Positions 24,135 through 35,220 of a stretch of DNA of 64,000 nt are shown one piece after another. Origin of the DNA: Agrocybe praecox (lineage: Eukaryota; Basidiomycota; Agaricomycetes; Agaricales; Agrocybaceae); contig OZ024849.1 in NCBI GenBank assembly GCA_964017145.1, positions 2,046,001 through 2,110,000 of the forward strand, given 5' to 3'. Every line of letters starts with the position of its first letter. The first letter of the stretch is position 1. Position numbers and translations under genes: made by a program. A model generated the notes under the pieces. The model was not told the DNA's origin. It ran no database searches and was given only the letters and a program-made list of their open reading frames with translations.

Positions 24135-26639
24135 CTACGGCGACCCATCGAAATCCACTTGCTCAGTAGTTGGAGTGCGGTAACGTGGAGAGTGGCGACG
24201 TGGAAGGGGTGCAGGTGGGCGCAGGGAATCGTTTTCACCGAGTCCCAAGCCGGTGGGCGGAACAGAGCAAGTTCGATCTTGCTCTCCGGTGACAGGGGGC
24301 AGCGCAGACGAGGACGGGGCAGCAGACGGTGGTTCGATTAGAGAACTTGATGCGGTGGGAATGGGATGAACGATAGGTGGCGGTGCAATGACTTTGAAGG
24401 GAGTGGGTGGCACAATGCTCAATGCAGGGGAGTCCGGCAGAGCAGTCCCATCCTCCATCGTAACATCGGCCTCTATCTCCATTTCACCGCTGATAGTCGC
24501 GGCGGCAGAGTCCAGGGAAGGCGGAGGTGTCGATGTATGTTTTGCCTCACCGGCAGGGGCCTCAGCGTGAGAGGGGGAATGAGCATCGCCGGTGTCCTCG
24601 CACTCCAAAGAATCCAAATGAGCAGAGGGATGCTCATCCAATGTTGCCGAAACGGCACTTGGGGTGTTCACCACCGAAAGTACCCTCTCCAAGTTGGACA
24701 GGCGGTTGTCAAACATGCGGTGCTTGTATTCCATCCCAGAGGCATTGGCCGTACGAGCGCCAGACTCGAAGTTGATCAGCTTCCGGTTGTCCAGCGAACG
24801 CGAGTCGAGCGTCCTGAGGTTCTCTAGCGTCTCCTCGGAGAAGTTCTCCTGTGTCACCATCTTCCCCTCGAGCATCTTTAGGTTCTCGAGCATCTCCTCG
24901 GCGAGGTTCTCCTGCGTTTCCATCTTCCCCTCGATCTTCTTGATGTTGTCGAGCGTCTCCTCGGCAAAGCTCTCCTGCGTTTTCATCCTCTCTTCCAGCT
25001 CTCTAAAGCCGTCGCGCAACTCTTCCAACTCACCAGTGATGAACGCCTTCTGCTCGGCGACTTCTGCCTCCAGCCGTTCACACTTCTCTGCCTGTTCGGT
25101 GACTTGCGCCTGCAATGCTGCGTTGAGAGCAGCTTGTCCATCCAGTTGCCTCTGCATGCGCGCCAAGGTCTCGGTGGTCTGGGCGAAGTATGTGTGGAAG
25201 TTGGTGTTGACCAACTGGCCCAACTTCTCGACGTCGGCGACCTTTGCATTCGTGACAGTCAATAGCGCGGTGATCTCCTTCTTCACCGCATTAGCGGCGG
25301 AGAGCTCAATGACACGGAACTCGGCGACAGTCTTTGGTGTTTTGGAAGGGGCGACGTTGAATGCGATGGTAGGGACATGAGGGGAGGCCGTAGTTGCCGC
25401 GGTGAGAGTCGGTTCGGGGGAGATGGTTTGCGCAGTGACGATGGGTTGAGCGGTGACGATGGGTGTGGTGACGATGGGTTTGGTGATGATAGGTGCGGTG
25501 ACAATGGGTTCGGTGACAATGGGCTCGGTGACAATGGGGGAGGCAACGACGGGTGGGGCAACGATGGTAGGAGCGGCGAGGGCAGATGAAGGGATTTGAG
25601 GTGTGCTGTCTGTCATTTCGACCATTGGTGAGTCCTCGTCACTTTCCACCCACTCGTTGCTCTTCGCAATCTTACCATGCTTGATCTTTTTCTTCGCCAG
25701 CTCGTCTGCAGGGGGACGCGACTTGAGAGGCGCCTTTGGCGCTGGAGCATTCGGTGTCTCCGCTTTCTTAAGGTCCTCTCTCGCGCGGCGCGTGTCCCTA
25801 ATTTCTTCCTCCTTCGGCTGGCTTTTCTTGGCCTTCTCCAAGGCGCCAGGTGCGGTCCATGTACATCCATGCTTCGCTTTTTTGTACCGCATGCATGTCG
25901 GTGACTTTGCGCTCTGCTTCGCGGATGGACGGAATTTTGGCATGCGCACCTCGCAGAGCCCTCCCTCAGGTTTCGCCGCGCACTGGTCACAGGCGATTTC
26001 GTAGTATCGCCGCGGGTCGCAAGGAATCGTCTCAGTACGATAAGTCCTTTTCTTCGCCGCAGGGGGTGGTATTGGTGGTGCTGCAGACGTGCTCGCCGCT
26101 GGCTCGCGAGTGTCTTCGCTGCGCTTGCGTTTCTTCTGCTTAGGAGGTTTGTATTCATCGTCATCGGTGTCCATTGCAATACTTTACACTGCCCCACTGA
26201 TTCCTGGTGGAGTCCAGTGGAGTCCACATAGTCCCATGGAGTCCAGTGGATTGGCATGCTTTTTGTGCTGGATTCCACTGGAGTCTGGTGGACTCCATCC
26301 AGAATCCAGTCAAACTTTGTGGAAACTTGCTGTTTGCATGTTTTATGCAATGTCATTTATGTTTAAAAAAAACATAAGAATCACACAAAAAAATATGAAA
26401 AAGCGAAATTTAATTAATTAAGAAATTTCATAATATACATGATTTGTAATATACTTCTATAATTATTTTTGATTAGAGAAAAATGGAGGGAGGGGATATG
26501 GAAAGAGGAGGGCAGAGGGAAGAGGAGATGGGAGGGGATAGGGCAGAGAGATGAGAAGAGGGTGGGGAGGAGGAAGGGGATGGGAAATGAGGAACAGAGG
26601 GCTCAACCTGTCGACAGCGGCGGTGAGCGAGCAAATGGA

Positions 26640-27185
26640 GTACTTACCTCGTCGTCGTCCTAAACGCCCCGCCTTGCCACATCACACCCTTGCGCCCAAC
26701 CCCGCCCCCTTGCGTTCGTCGGCTGGTTCGCTGGCAGGCGTTGTCGTCATCGTGGTTCGCGGGGTCGTTGTCGGCATGTCGTAGGCGTTGGCGTGACGTC
26801 GTTGCTCGTGTCGTCGTCGTTGTCGCCGTCGGATCGTCGTTGCCCTGTCGTCGTTGGCGTCGTCGTTGCTGACGTGCGTGTCGTCGTTGGCGTCGTGGTC
26901 GTGTCGCCTTTGCTGACGTGTCGTCGTCGCTGTGTCGTCGTCGCTGTGTCGTCGTCGTCGTCGCTGTTGGTGTCTGTCGTCGTCGTTCGCGTCACCGCCG
27001 TCGTTCGCGCCATCGTCGTCGTTCGTGTTGTCGTTGGCGTTCGCGGGGTCGTTGTCGTTGGCGTCGTTGGCGTCGTTGGGGTGATCGTCGTCGTGGGCGT
27101 CGTCGTTGGCGTTGCGGCGTGGTGGCGACGGGACGTGGTGGTGACGGACGGTGGGTGGATGGTGGTGGTAGTGGTAAGGAGCAAG
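26640..27185. repeat. GTC/GTT trinucleotide-rich core of the nested element
   Basis: Irregular GTCGTC and GTTGGC runs generate Val/Arg-rich frames on one strand and Thr-rich frames on the other. Composition resembles the core of the other nested element at 10450-10815. No gene is supported. Confidence 0.8.
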
Positions 27186-27364
27186 GAAAGAGTGATGACG
27201 CGGCCAGGGCAGCGGGTTGTGGCTGCGCCGGCAATTTCCGAAGCGGCCCGGACATCTATTTTGGGAATTTTACAAAAATTGTCGTTTGTATGTCACACGG
27301 ACCTCCTAAAATTATGAAAAAATCACGTAAATTCCTAAAATATTTGAAATATATTCACTAACTA

Positions 27365-28215
27365 CTGACAGAATCATGCATGAGTTCCTGGTAGTTGCCC
27401 AATTAAGGTGATGCATCCACAGCGGAAATGGCCACAAGGCCCAAAGTCATGTATCAGGGTGACTGACAGTGACTAGAGAGCTGTAGTCATGTAAAAATCA
27501 TGTGATCTGGTGCACAGCCACCAAAAATCAAAGTTGTAGAGAAAAATTCAAAAGTTATGCTAAATATTTTTTATTACATAATAATCAACGGTTCAGCCAC
27601 AAAACGCAAAATATCCGTGGAAAGCCGGATACAAATCAAAATAAAAGATTGAAATATTTATAGCAAGCTAAAAATAAATTCTAAAATCATCAAAAAATGT
27701 GTTCTATACCGTTTTAGGCTTGAACTAATCAAATATGTAAAGTGTTCTAAAAATAGATCGCGCTAAAAATAGACTTATCTTTTATCTAGTCTTATCTCAG
27801 TCCCATCTATCATCCATCAAAGGCCTTTATCTCAAAATCTCAAAGTCCAAAGTCCTCTTGCCTTATTGGGTTGTTTGGATGTGACATCACTCAAAGGCCT
27901 TGTTTGTTTTGTATCCTGCATGCCCCTGCCTGCTAACATTATTATTTATTGTTTGTTTGTATTTGAGGCCATATAAACATATGAGTGGAGCCCAAACATG
28001 TAAATAGAGGCAAGCAAAAAGTCATGTGCATAGATTTTGATCCCATCAAATATAAACACATGACTATCAGGTGATAAGTCACAAACAGTCACAATAAGCC
28101 AGCCAGAGGGCTTGATACATGAATTTGGGCCACTAGGCCACGGCCACTGTGGATGCATCACCTTAATTGGGCAATTACCAGAACTTGATGCATAAATCTG
28201 TCCGCACTGGCTGAT
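27365..28215. mobile_element. Smaller inverted-repeat element within the 2.3-kb element (MITE-like)
   Basis: Left 27384-27450 and right 28125-28200 are inverted copies; the best block is TTGCCCAATTAAGGTGATGC followed by ATCCACAG. The interior of about 0.7 kb is AT-rich with no coding potential. I could not fix its target duplication. Confidence 0.55.
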
Positions 28216-29005
28216 ATATTTATCAAACATTAAATATGACGTAATATGTTACGGTTTTGTCAGAAATGACGAAATAACCATAATAAAATAAAATAAAACA
28301 TATTATTGTCCAGATTGAGTCCAGATTGAGTCCAGATTGAGTCCAGTCCACCATATTCCGGTGCCGAGTCCAGTATAAGCCTCAGTCCACCCCCAATCCA
28401 GGTGGAGTCCAGTACTTGAGCTTGGCTGGGGCTACCAGCCATTTGGAAAAGTGCAAAAAGCACCGGACTCCACTGGACTCCGTCAGGAATCAGTGGGGCA
28501 GTGTAAAGCCCTCGTCCATTGCGTTCATGGAAGGCTGGGGGAAGTCGGAAGAGGGGTTGGGTGGTGCCGGGGTTACTCTCAGTCCAGACATCGCGGTACC
28601 GAGAATCTTCTCCGTGTGATCTTCACCGGTTGGCTGCTCCATCGAGCGGCGAAATTCACGCCAGGCCTGGGCTTGTTCCTGGCGAAATTCTTCGCCGATA
28701 GTTCCATCCTTACATGCAGCAATGAATTTCTGCATGAAGGTCCAGAAAAAGGCAGGGGGGTTGAGTTGATTGGCGGGAAGAACGCCGGCCTGGCGTGTAG
28801 CAACAATGTTGTTCTTGTTTTTAAAAAAAAGTTAGAGTCAAACAACCGCATACAAAATGTTCTTCACCATAAGCTCCTGATTGGCCCGCATGATGGTGAC
28901 CAGGTCAGCCGTTGGTGCTTGAAGTGCCTTGACAATAATCCCATCGAGCTTGCAAACCGCAAGGTTGAACAATTCTGTATTGGGGAAAGGATCTCCGAGA
29001 GGCAT

Positions 29006-29450
29006 TTTGAATAGAAAATAAGAATGGCGCCGGGTATGTGTGCAAAGATAGATATGGGGGGAAGAAAGAAATGCGCTCACCGTGAAAAAGTTGAACAGTG
29101 TGGCAGAATAACAAGACCAAAGGACCCGGGTAGATCTTAGATAATCTTACTCATCGTTGAATTGATAGCCAATCTATTTTTATCACTGTCGCCGAAGACG
29201 TTCCTAGCTGTGGTGGAAGTTGACAAGTAATCTATTGTTGCGGCGGAGTGTGTAGGTGCTGTATAATCTACCACTGCACCTGATTCACCGCAGCCAACAT
29301 GGCCCATTGCATGTCAAATATATGTTCTAATCTAATGATTATGCCATATTTGCCAACCTTAGTGCACACCAAATGAGCCCGACCTGTTTCACAGTAGGCA
29401 ACCCCACCGCATATTGAGATTGAAGATCGTGGTTATAACTTCACCGCGGC
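29006..29450. other. Spacer between split cargo gene and right inverted repeat
   Basis: No gene seen. Contains TTCACCGC motifs at about 29285 and 29442. The promoter of the split cargo gene should lie here. Confidence 0.5.
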
Positions 29451-30622
29451 GAGTTTGCAAATTCACCGGTCAGTTGATCAAGCATTATTGCATGCGGTGA
29501 ATTGACTGCAGCACCACATGCAAAATTGTCAGTCAACATGTTTTCTTCAGTTAGAAATAGAAGCAAATACATACGCATTGCTTCTTCTATCTCTATCTCT
29601 AAATCTTTCACCATTAATGCAGACCACCCACACCTAAATTTTAGTTCATCGCGAAGCACCAATACCACCAGTATAGTACACCTCAAGTAAATACCCCGGC
29701 ACTCATCATTTGAATTCATTTCACCCTCTAGATTTCGCCTTATTTACCATTGACCTTACCGCACACCATATTCATTCGCCTTGGCAATTTCGCCGTATTC
29801 ATCTACCCTCTCAACTTCGCCATACACAACAACTCTGCCGCACACCCATTCATCCATTTGTCAAGCATCGACTGATTTTCAAAGCTGGATTGATCGACCT
29901 ACCATACCCCGTTCATCCCCAACGCATCAACTTCGCTGAGTTCATCCACCCCCTTACCAACGTCGCCGGACGCAACATCTCTGCCGCACGCCCATTTCAT
30001 CCATCTGTCAAGCATACCATCTGCCAAGCATACCACTGATTTTGCTGTATCTATACACCTATTACGCCCTTCCTTCCCAACGCATCAACTTCGCCGGATT
30101 AATCTACCCTCCATACCTGACCTACAACTTCGCCGGACGCAACATCTCTGCCGCACGCCCATTTATTCATCTGTCAAGGATACCCACTGATTTTGTATTG
30201 ATCTACCTAACCCACACCCCATTCATCCCCAAACGTATTAATTTCGCCGTATTCATCTACCCTCCATACCTGACCTACCCATTTTGCCGTACGAAACAAC
30301 CCTGCCGCACGCCCATTCATCCACCGATTTTGTTATATTCACCCTACCTACCAATATCGCCGTATTCATTTACCCTACTATCCACCCCAATACCCACCGC
30401 ACCCCCAATCCATCCATCCACCCACCCTACCAATACCGCCGAATCACCCCCATTCCCCCACCCTACCGCACCCCACCGTTTCACCGCGGCGCCAATATCC
30501 CCCCTACCTAATATGGATATCCTCTCTACAGTGCACCAGTGTGCACACTCGCACCATTAGATACGCTACACTGTAGGTACACACTCTACCATTAGATACG
30601 GTACACTGTAACATGGGTACCT
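29450..30622. repeat. Right terminal inverted repeat of the KDZ element (about 1.2 kb)
   Basis: Uninterrupted counterpart of the left end (9346-9478, 13100-13973). From inside to outside: the TTCACCGC-containing segment, a GTGAAAGATTT-type segment (inverted), the tandem array of CGCCG-ATTCATCTACCC units (29760-30480), then the terminal 140 bp. It served as the reference for recognising the nested insertions on the left. Confidence 0.85.
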
Positions 30623-30960
30623 GGGGTGCTGTGGTAACTGTCGAGGTTGATACATTCATGGATCAAGCCAAGGTCAAGTACGGCACGCGGAAAATGGTGC
30701 GAACCGTGCGTGGACGTCGCTGATGTTGATCAACGATGTACATGGGGGGCACTTGCTGGTGAACTCGGCAGTCTTGTCAGGTTAGCGATAGATATTCCCA
30801 TTCCGACTCCCGCTTGGACTCGGGATGGCCGCAGGCGCATGGTTTACTGACTGGTGCGCCCGGGGCAATGTGGTAACCGTGGAGGCTGGGTTTTTGCAAG
30901 CAGCAGAACCCAGACCAATGTCAAGGGCTTCGCGCAAAATGGTGCGAACCGCGCGTATAC
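30620..30960. repeat. Imperfect direct repeat next to the insertion site
   Basis: 30620-30715 and 30863-30955 share the order GTGGTAAC, GTCAAG and AAATGGTGCGAACC with moderate divergence. It lies directly outside the transposon. No coding function seen. Confidence 0.5.
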
Positions 30961-31545
30961 CGTCGTCGGTTTAATATCGAATAATGCGAGTATGTAGGCG
31001 ATAGTAATCCAGACACTGGCATCTCCGAGATACTTCCTAGGACATATTCTTGATACAGAATATATAAGTTTTGGGTGTGGCTCTCCACGGGAGTATCGAG
31101 AGGGATCAAATATGGTTGCATCTTAATAAACGTCTTCGTCCCAAGTCATACCCCTGTAATCATACAGTAAATAGGACTACTACTCGAAATAAATACTTTA
31201 TCCTGCCTTGTGTTCGGAATAACAGTTGCACCCTTGGGAATGAACATCCCTTCGTACATGTAGTGTGCTGACGGAATTCCTTCCCGTACGACATGAAAGA
31301 TGTCGATAAAGCTTTCTCCCATCCCATTCCAGAAGTGATTAATAGTATAAACATTCACGCATCAAGGATTGATCAAGGAAACGTACAAGTCCATCACAGG
31401 CGATGTCGGCCTGTCGCTGTAAATTGCGCCTCGTTTATCTAGAAGGTCCACAGCTGCCTTCGTGCTGTTGAGGATGATCATATTTCTTCCCAAGATACAC
31501 AAGCGTGACACCTTCCCTGGTTTAATTTTTTTCCTGCGTTCAGCT
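30960..31545 (-). pseudogene. Decayed cytochrome P450 with large internal deletions
   Basis: The sequence matches parts of the intact P450 at 47551-49724. The C-terminal exon remnant (GDASVW..ALFDIKP) is followed by a deletion of about 55 bp that removes the FGFGRR part of the haem motif. The region encoding VYEGMFIPKGATVIPNT jumps straight to the region encoding the MSYGKEFRQH segment, so about 1.1 kb including the oxygen-binding helix and the ExxR segment is gone. It then continues into the exon encoding NSTKAAV.LL. No functional enzyme can be made. Confidence 0.85.
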
Positions 31546-32340
31546 ATATATGTAGATCATTCCTCATAAACCCACCTCCTGGGAAGTTCGAACACCCCTC
31601 GCGCTTCGGGCCGCTTTAACACCTGGCCACAATCCTTAACATAGAACCAACGTTGGAGCAGTGGATGATTTAGTGAAGTAAAAACACTGGGGTTCGCAGG
31701 GGCTTCGAGACAATACCAGTTGCGGTTAAGAGTGGATGTATTGGTCGAAATGGGTGGCGCTAAATGTTGCACAGATCTCGTTTTATTTAAAAGAAATTAG
31801 AAATAGCTCAAATTACCGAATTTACAAATGCATTACACAGGAAAGTCACTCTCTTGTACAAGAACATGAAGAAGATGGTTCCGCGCAGTGATGGGACGTT
31901 GGAAAAAAATTGACAGCGAATAGAACAAGATACTCAGGACGCTTACGATGTTATGTCAGAAGAAACTGGAGAGGCGGGTAAATTGGCTGTCCGCTCTCAT
32001 CAACAGCAGGGATAATCTTGAACGTTGACGAGAACGGTCTGTGCTCTCCGTTACGTGCTGGAGGAGTCATCCGGCCTGAGCGATACAGTCACAGCCGCCC
32101 CTGTGGCATATTTTGATCAGAAGCATCCGTATGCAACCTAGGTGGGCAAAAGAGCGATGAAGGTCGCAAATGAAGACGAATTCCAGGCTTGTTGCGGATT
32201 CGAAAGTAAACGAAGGGTCGTTGGAAGCGTGAGGGTCCTCAACTAATTCGGTTCCAAGTTGCAAGCCACGAGCGACATGATTCCGAATAAGTGCTTGCGA
32301 CCAGTTTGTGGTACCCATTTTTGACAGGCCAGAGTCAGGT
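31546..32340. repeat. Copy of the sequence upstream of the intact P450 (paralogous to about 49890-50680)
   Basis: Shared landmarks in the same order include CCTCCTGGGAAG, CACCTGGCCACAATCC, ATAGAACCAACGTTGGAGCA and TCGGTTCCAAGTTG. A third copy is at 57620-58290. No conserved reading frame. Confidence 0.8.
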
Positions 32341-32545
32341 TGGCGAGAGTTGGGCAGTTGGAGCAGTCCAGTATGCAGCTGTATGGCGTAGCTGGGCTCG
32401 GAAGCACGTCGAGCAGCCTCGCACGATGGCAGTAATGGGCAAAGGATGGAATCGATCCAGCTATGTACGTGTCGGGGTCACATAGAGTCTGTACACGATC
32501 TCATCTAATCAGACCGGTTGCACTGCCACACCGTCCACATTTCTC
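32340..32545. repeat. Dispersed repeat of about 0.2 kb (second copy 55040-55215)
   Basis: The two places share GCAGCTG..GGGCT, CGTCGAG, GATGGC and GTGGTCACATA..CTGTACA..ATCTAAT-type sequence. At 32340 it interrupts homology with 50675-50700 cleanly, so it behaves as an insertion of a mobile or ectopically copied fragment. Confidence 0.5.
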
Positions 32546-32930
32546 AGCACGAACGCAGGCCCGCTTCCTCGTTCATGAGGAAAGAAACCAACATGTAGAG
32601 GGAAGCTTTTGGGGTGGAAGAAGGGAAGAAACAGGCGGAGGCGGAGGTGGTGTCTGCACGACATGCATCTGGACCTGGATCCGCGCCTGCGCCTGCGTTG
32701 GCATCCTCTCCTGCGATTGCATCATCCTTTCCCTCTCCTGCGACTCTCCATGCCCATCCACACTCCTCAAAACACGATCCCGATTCCGGTTCGCGACGAC
32801 AGGAATAGGGATAGGTCTCGGTCTCGTAGCGCCCAACCCGCCCACGTCCACGTCCCCATTCCCATTCCCATTCCGTTGGACAGCGCCCGAGTCCTTCCTC
32901 ACGCGCCTCTGTGCCATATCGGCATTGGTG

Positions 32931-33449
32931 CTAGGAACGGTGATAGCAGCCTGAGCTTGCGACTTGTGCGTCTTCGATTTCGTCAGGGGATGAGGATGAA
33001 GTTGGGTTTGAGTTGACCGGAGGAGTGCGTGTGCATGGGTGCTCGTGCTGGGCTGGGTTCATGGGTTGGCGGATCTGTACGAAGAGGGGAAGGATGAGGT
33101 CGAGGTCGAGGTGTGACTGGATGCGGACGTCGTTGTAGTGGACGAAGTGGAGGTAGACGAAGACGATGAGGGGGAGAAACAAGACGAAGTGGAAGGCCAA
33201 GACGCCCCCTCCGACTGTGAATCACTCCAAGGACAACTCCTCGGGAACGGGATGATGTTCTTTTGCCTCTGGGTATGTATCGCTTGAGTCTGGTGGTATA
33301 CATGCGAGGAAGAGGAAGAGGAAGGCAGAGCGTGCGTGCTTTTTTGGTGCGAGAGAGGGGGGATGAGAGGAGGGGGTAAGATATGATGATGATGAGGAAC
33401 AAGGGACAAGGATGACTGCGGACAGGTCAAAGTCAAAGATTTGCATCAT
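32931..33449 (-). pseudogene. Copy of the Ser/Thr-rich frame, broken
   Basis: Homologous to 34-729 but the continuous frame is split: the beginning (MQIFDFDLSAV) and the Ser-rich middle and end lie in different frames (33222-33449, 33059-33436, 32931-33200). This argues either that the copy is dead or that neither copy is a gene. Confidence 0.4.
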
Positions 33450-34307
33450 TTTGCTCTTGGGTTTTCCTTGTCATTTCGTGTCGTTGGTGGTTCCGGGTTT
33501 GATGTATTGAGAACTAGATCGAGAGCCGGAATTGGAATTAGAATTGGATTCGGAACTACTATGCGCATGCGCAAAGACAGACCAAATTCAGAATAAGCGT
33601 AGGGAGCGACTTGCGCGTGAGGTGATGATAGGGTCTGAGTTAATTTCCCTGATATCGTCGTCGTCGAGGATGCCGATGCGGGGTACGCTGACATTTGAAA
33701 ACAGACGCCGACGAACGGGGTCTGCGTTGCTCTCCAGGAGGGGATGGATGCGGATATGGATCGCGTAACTGTACCTATACGCGGCTCTGCTGCGTGGTGC
33801 TCGTGCTCGGGCAATACGTAGGGTCTGTCGGCTATGCGGGTTAACTTGTACCGTGTCGGGCACGTTGTCTGGCCAAAACTCAACGTCCAGGTGGGAGGGT
33901 GGGTTGAGGTTAGCAGAACCCGAGAGGCTTCAACTAAAAAGAAATAAAGACAACAACAAAAAAATTAGATCGCCCATCCCGTATGGTATTTGAAATATGT
34001 ACGCACCAGACAACAAGAAAGATAGCAATAGGGATCAAAATTGTGTTCGATCCAGCCCAGCCCAGCCCAGTCCAATCCTATGGTGTCCTGTCCTGTCCCA
34101 ACGATTCGACATTGTGCGTGTCCACGGTACCCTGCAGTGCGTCGTGAATGGCCCAAGAGAGAGGTGGATGCTTGTGAGCGTAAGGTGAAGAAAAAAGAAA
34201 GGGTTGACGGAAACGGAAATGGGTATCCGGCCACTTCTGATGGGTTTTGGAACGACGATCACGATTTTTTCGTCGATGGGCGCCGGTATGGGGGTCGGGG
34301 ATTTCTT

Positions 34308-35220
34308 CTAGGTTAGGACGAGATCGTTTCTGTAATCTCTGTGCGGCGTAGAAAGAGGAGAAGAGGGATGTGAATTCGGAGAAGGAGCAAGAGGAGAAGA
34401 AGGGGACGGAGGAGGAGGGGGAGAAACGGTGGCGGAATGAGGAGGCAGTGGGAGGGAGTATGGTGGGGGTTTTGGGATTCTGACTGTTTTTGCTTTTGCT
34501 TCCCTATGCCGACGCCGACGCCGAGGGGCAGAGAGTCGATCGTCTTGAGGAGGAGGAGATGGTGGGGATCCAGAGACGTAGTATCCGCGTCTGCACCTGT
34601 GAGGAGCTAAGGCTGGAGCTGTGGTTCTTGAGTGTGAGGGACGATCCGAGGCGGAGTCTGGACGACATGCATCTGCACTCGAAGCTTGAGCTTGAGCTTG
34701 AACCTGCAATTGGATCTGTGCACCTGGGGGAACAATAATAGTCGATGGTGATGGAGGCGAGACGTGCTCAGCAGCAGACAAAGCCGTCGGGATCCTCTCC
34801 CTTGCCTGCATCATCCGCTCCTACGACTGCCCACCTAACACGATTCCCATTCGTGACGACGGGCATATGGATAGCGATAGTCTCATAGCGCTCAACGTGC
34901 CCACGCCAATGTTCCCGTTCCCGTTCCCATTCCATTGGATAGAGCCCGAGTGCTCCCTCATGCGCCTCTGTCGATGCCGATGGGTCAGCATTGGTGGTGA
35001 TACCAGCCGGAACATGCCCGATGTCGATGAGTAGCCATTTGTTCTTTGCGAGTGGGTGAGTAGGACTTGAGCGGAAGAGTGCGTGTGGATGTGTGTTTGT
35101 GCTCGTGCTGGCGCTGGTTCGTGCGTTGGTGGATTTGTACGATGATGACTATGATTGATGTTCCGTTCAGAAACGTGACACACCTGATTCGTAGAGTCAC
35201 GGATTGTCACAAAGAACTTT
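34308..35220 (-). other. Low-complexity Pro/Ser-rich frames with QWNGNGNGN module
   Basis: 34821-35220 contains the module SGSIQWNGNGNGNIGVG, related to 1250-1741. 34308-34814 is a Pro-rich frame (PPPSPSSPLAPSPNSHPSSP) in another frame. They may be exons of one gene or repeat-derived frames; I could not choose splice sites with confidence. Confidence 0.25.

Larger units (their letters stand above)
26178..28513. mobile_element. Nested 2.3-kb non-autonomous element with 9-bp target duplication
   Basis: The 9-bp sequence GTCCATTGC flanks it at 26169-26177 and 28514-28522. Both ends share CTTTACACTGCCCCACTGA (inverted), and the outermost four or five bases differ. Subterminal regions are packed with GGAGTCCAGT-like units (26205-26315 and, inverted, 28310-28480). 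No transposase is present. The insertion separates codons of the cargo gene, and the restored reading frame confirms the boundaries. Confidence 0.85.
24135..29005 (-). pseudogene. Cys-cluster/coiled-coil cargo protein, split by an inserted element
   Basis: The gene reads 29005-28844, then 28789-28514, then is interrupted by a 2.3-kb element and continues at 26168-24135. Removing the element and one copy of its 9-bp duplication (GTCCATTGC) gives a continuous frame of 823 aa, passing from PQPSMNAMD directly into TDDDEYKPPK. The N-terminal part is helical (FFWTFMQKFIAACKDG, then QAWREFRRSME). A cysteine cluster spans about residues 195-250 (C-x9-C-x2-C-x8-C-x19-C-x9-C), a degenerate zinc-cluster type seen in many uncharacterised mushroom proteins. 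After a Pro/Val-rich repeat zone (repeated PIVTxP) comes a long coiled coil with four repeats of ETLEN..LEGKM.TQE. As it stands the 5' half ends in the inserted element's terminus, and the 3' half (24135-26174) could be made separately from its own ATG. It probably had a nuclear, transposition-linked role. Confidence 0.8.
9346..30622. mobile_element. Giant composite KDZ-type DNA transposon, about 21.3 kb
   Basis: The left end begins CACATACCCAT and the right end, read inward on the minus strand, reads CAGGTACCCAT; the next roughly 130 bp are almost identical in inverted orientation (9350-9478 against 30482-30619). The direct repeat GGGGTGCT flanks both sides (9338-9345 and 30623-30630; the match extends to 11 bp), as expected for an 8-bp target duplication. 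Inside lie a KDZ transposase with a CxC2 cysteine cluster and three further protein genes. KDZ elements are known in basidiomycetes as large cargo-carrying transposons, some with TET/JBP genes; I see no TET/JBP gene here. Three later insertions (9479-13090, 13974-15688, 26178-28513) account for about 7.7 kb, leaving about 13.6 kb of original element. Confidence 0.85.

Noticed and set aside
24664..25380. 238-codon plus-strand frame rich in Ser and Phe
   Set aside because: Antisense shadow of the coiled-coil repeats of the cargo gene on the minus strand.
26747..27361. Val/Arg-rich and Thr-rich frames of up to 174 codons
   Set aside because: Generated by the GTC-rich core of the nested element; frames open on both strands at once.
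26190..28503. Shorter boundaries for the nested element, using TA as target duplication next to CACTGCCCC
   Set aside because: The 9-bp duplication further out restores the interrupted reading frame exactly, which the TA model does not.
29710..30560. Pro/Tyr/His-rich frames of 109 and 172 codons in the right inverted repeat
   Set aside because: They are translations of the tandem minisatellite and have mirror counterparts in the left repeat in other frames.
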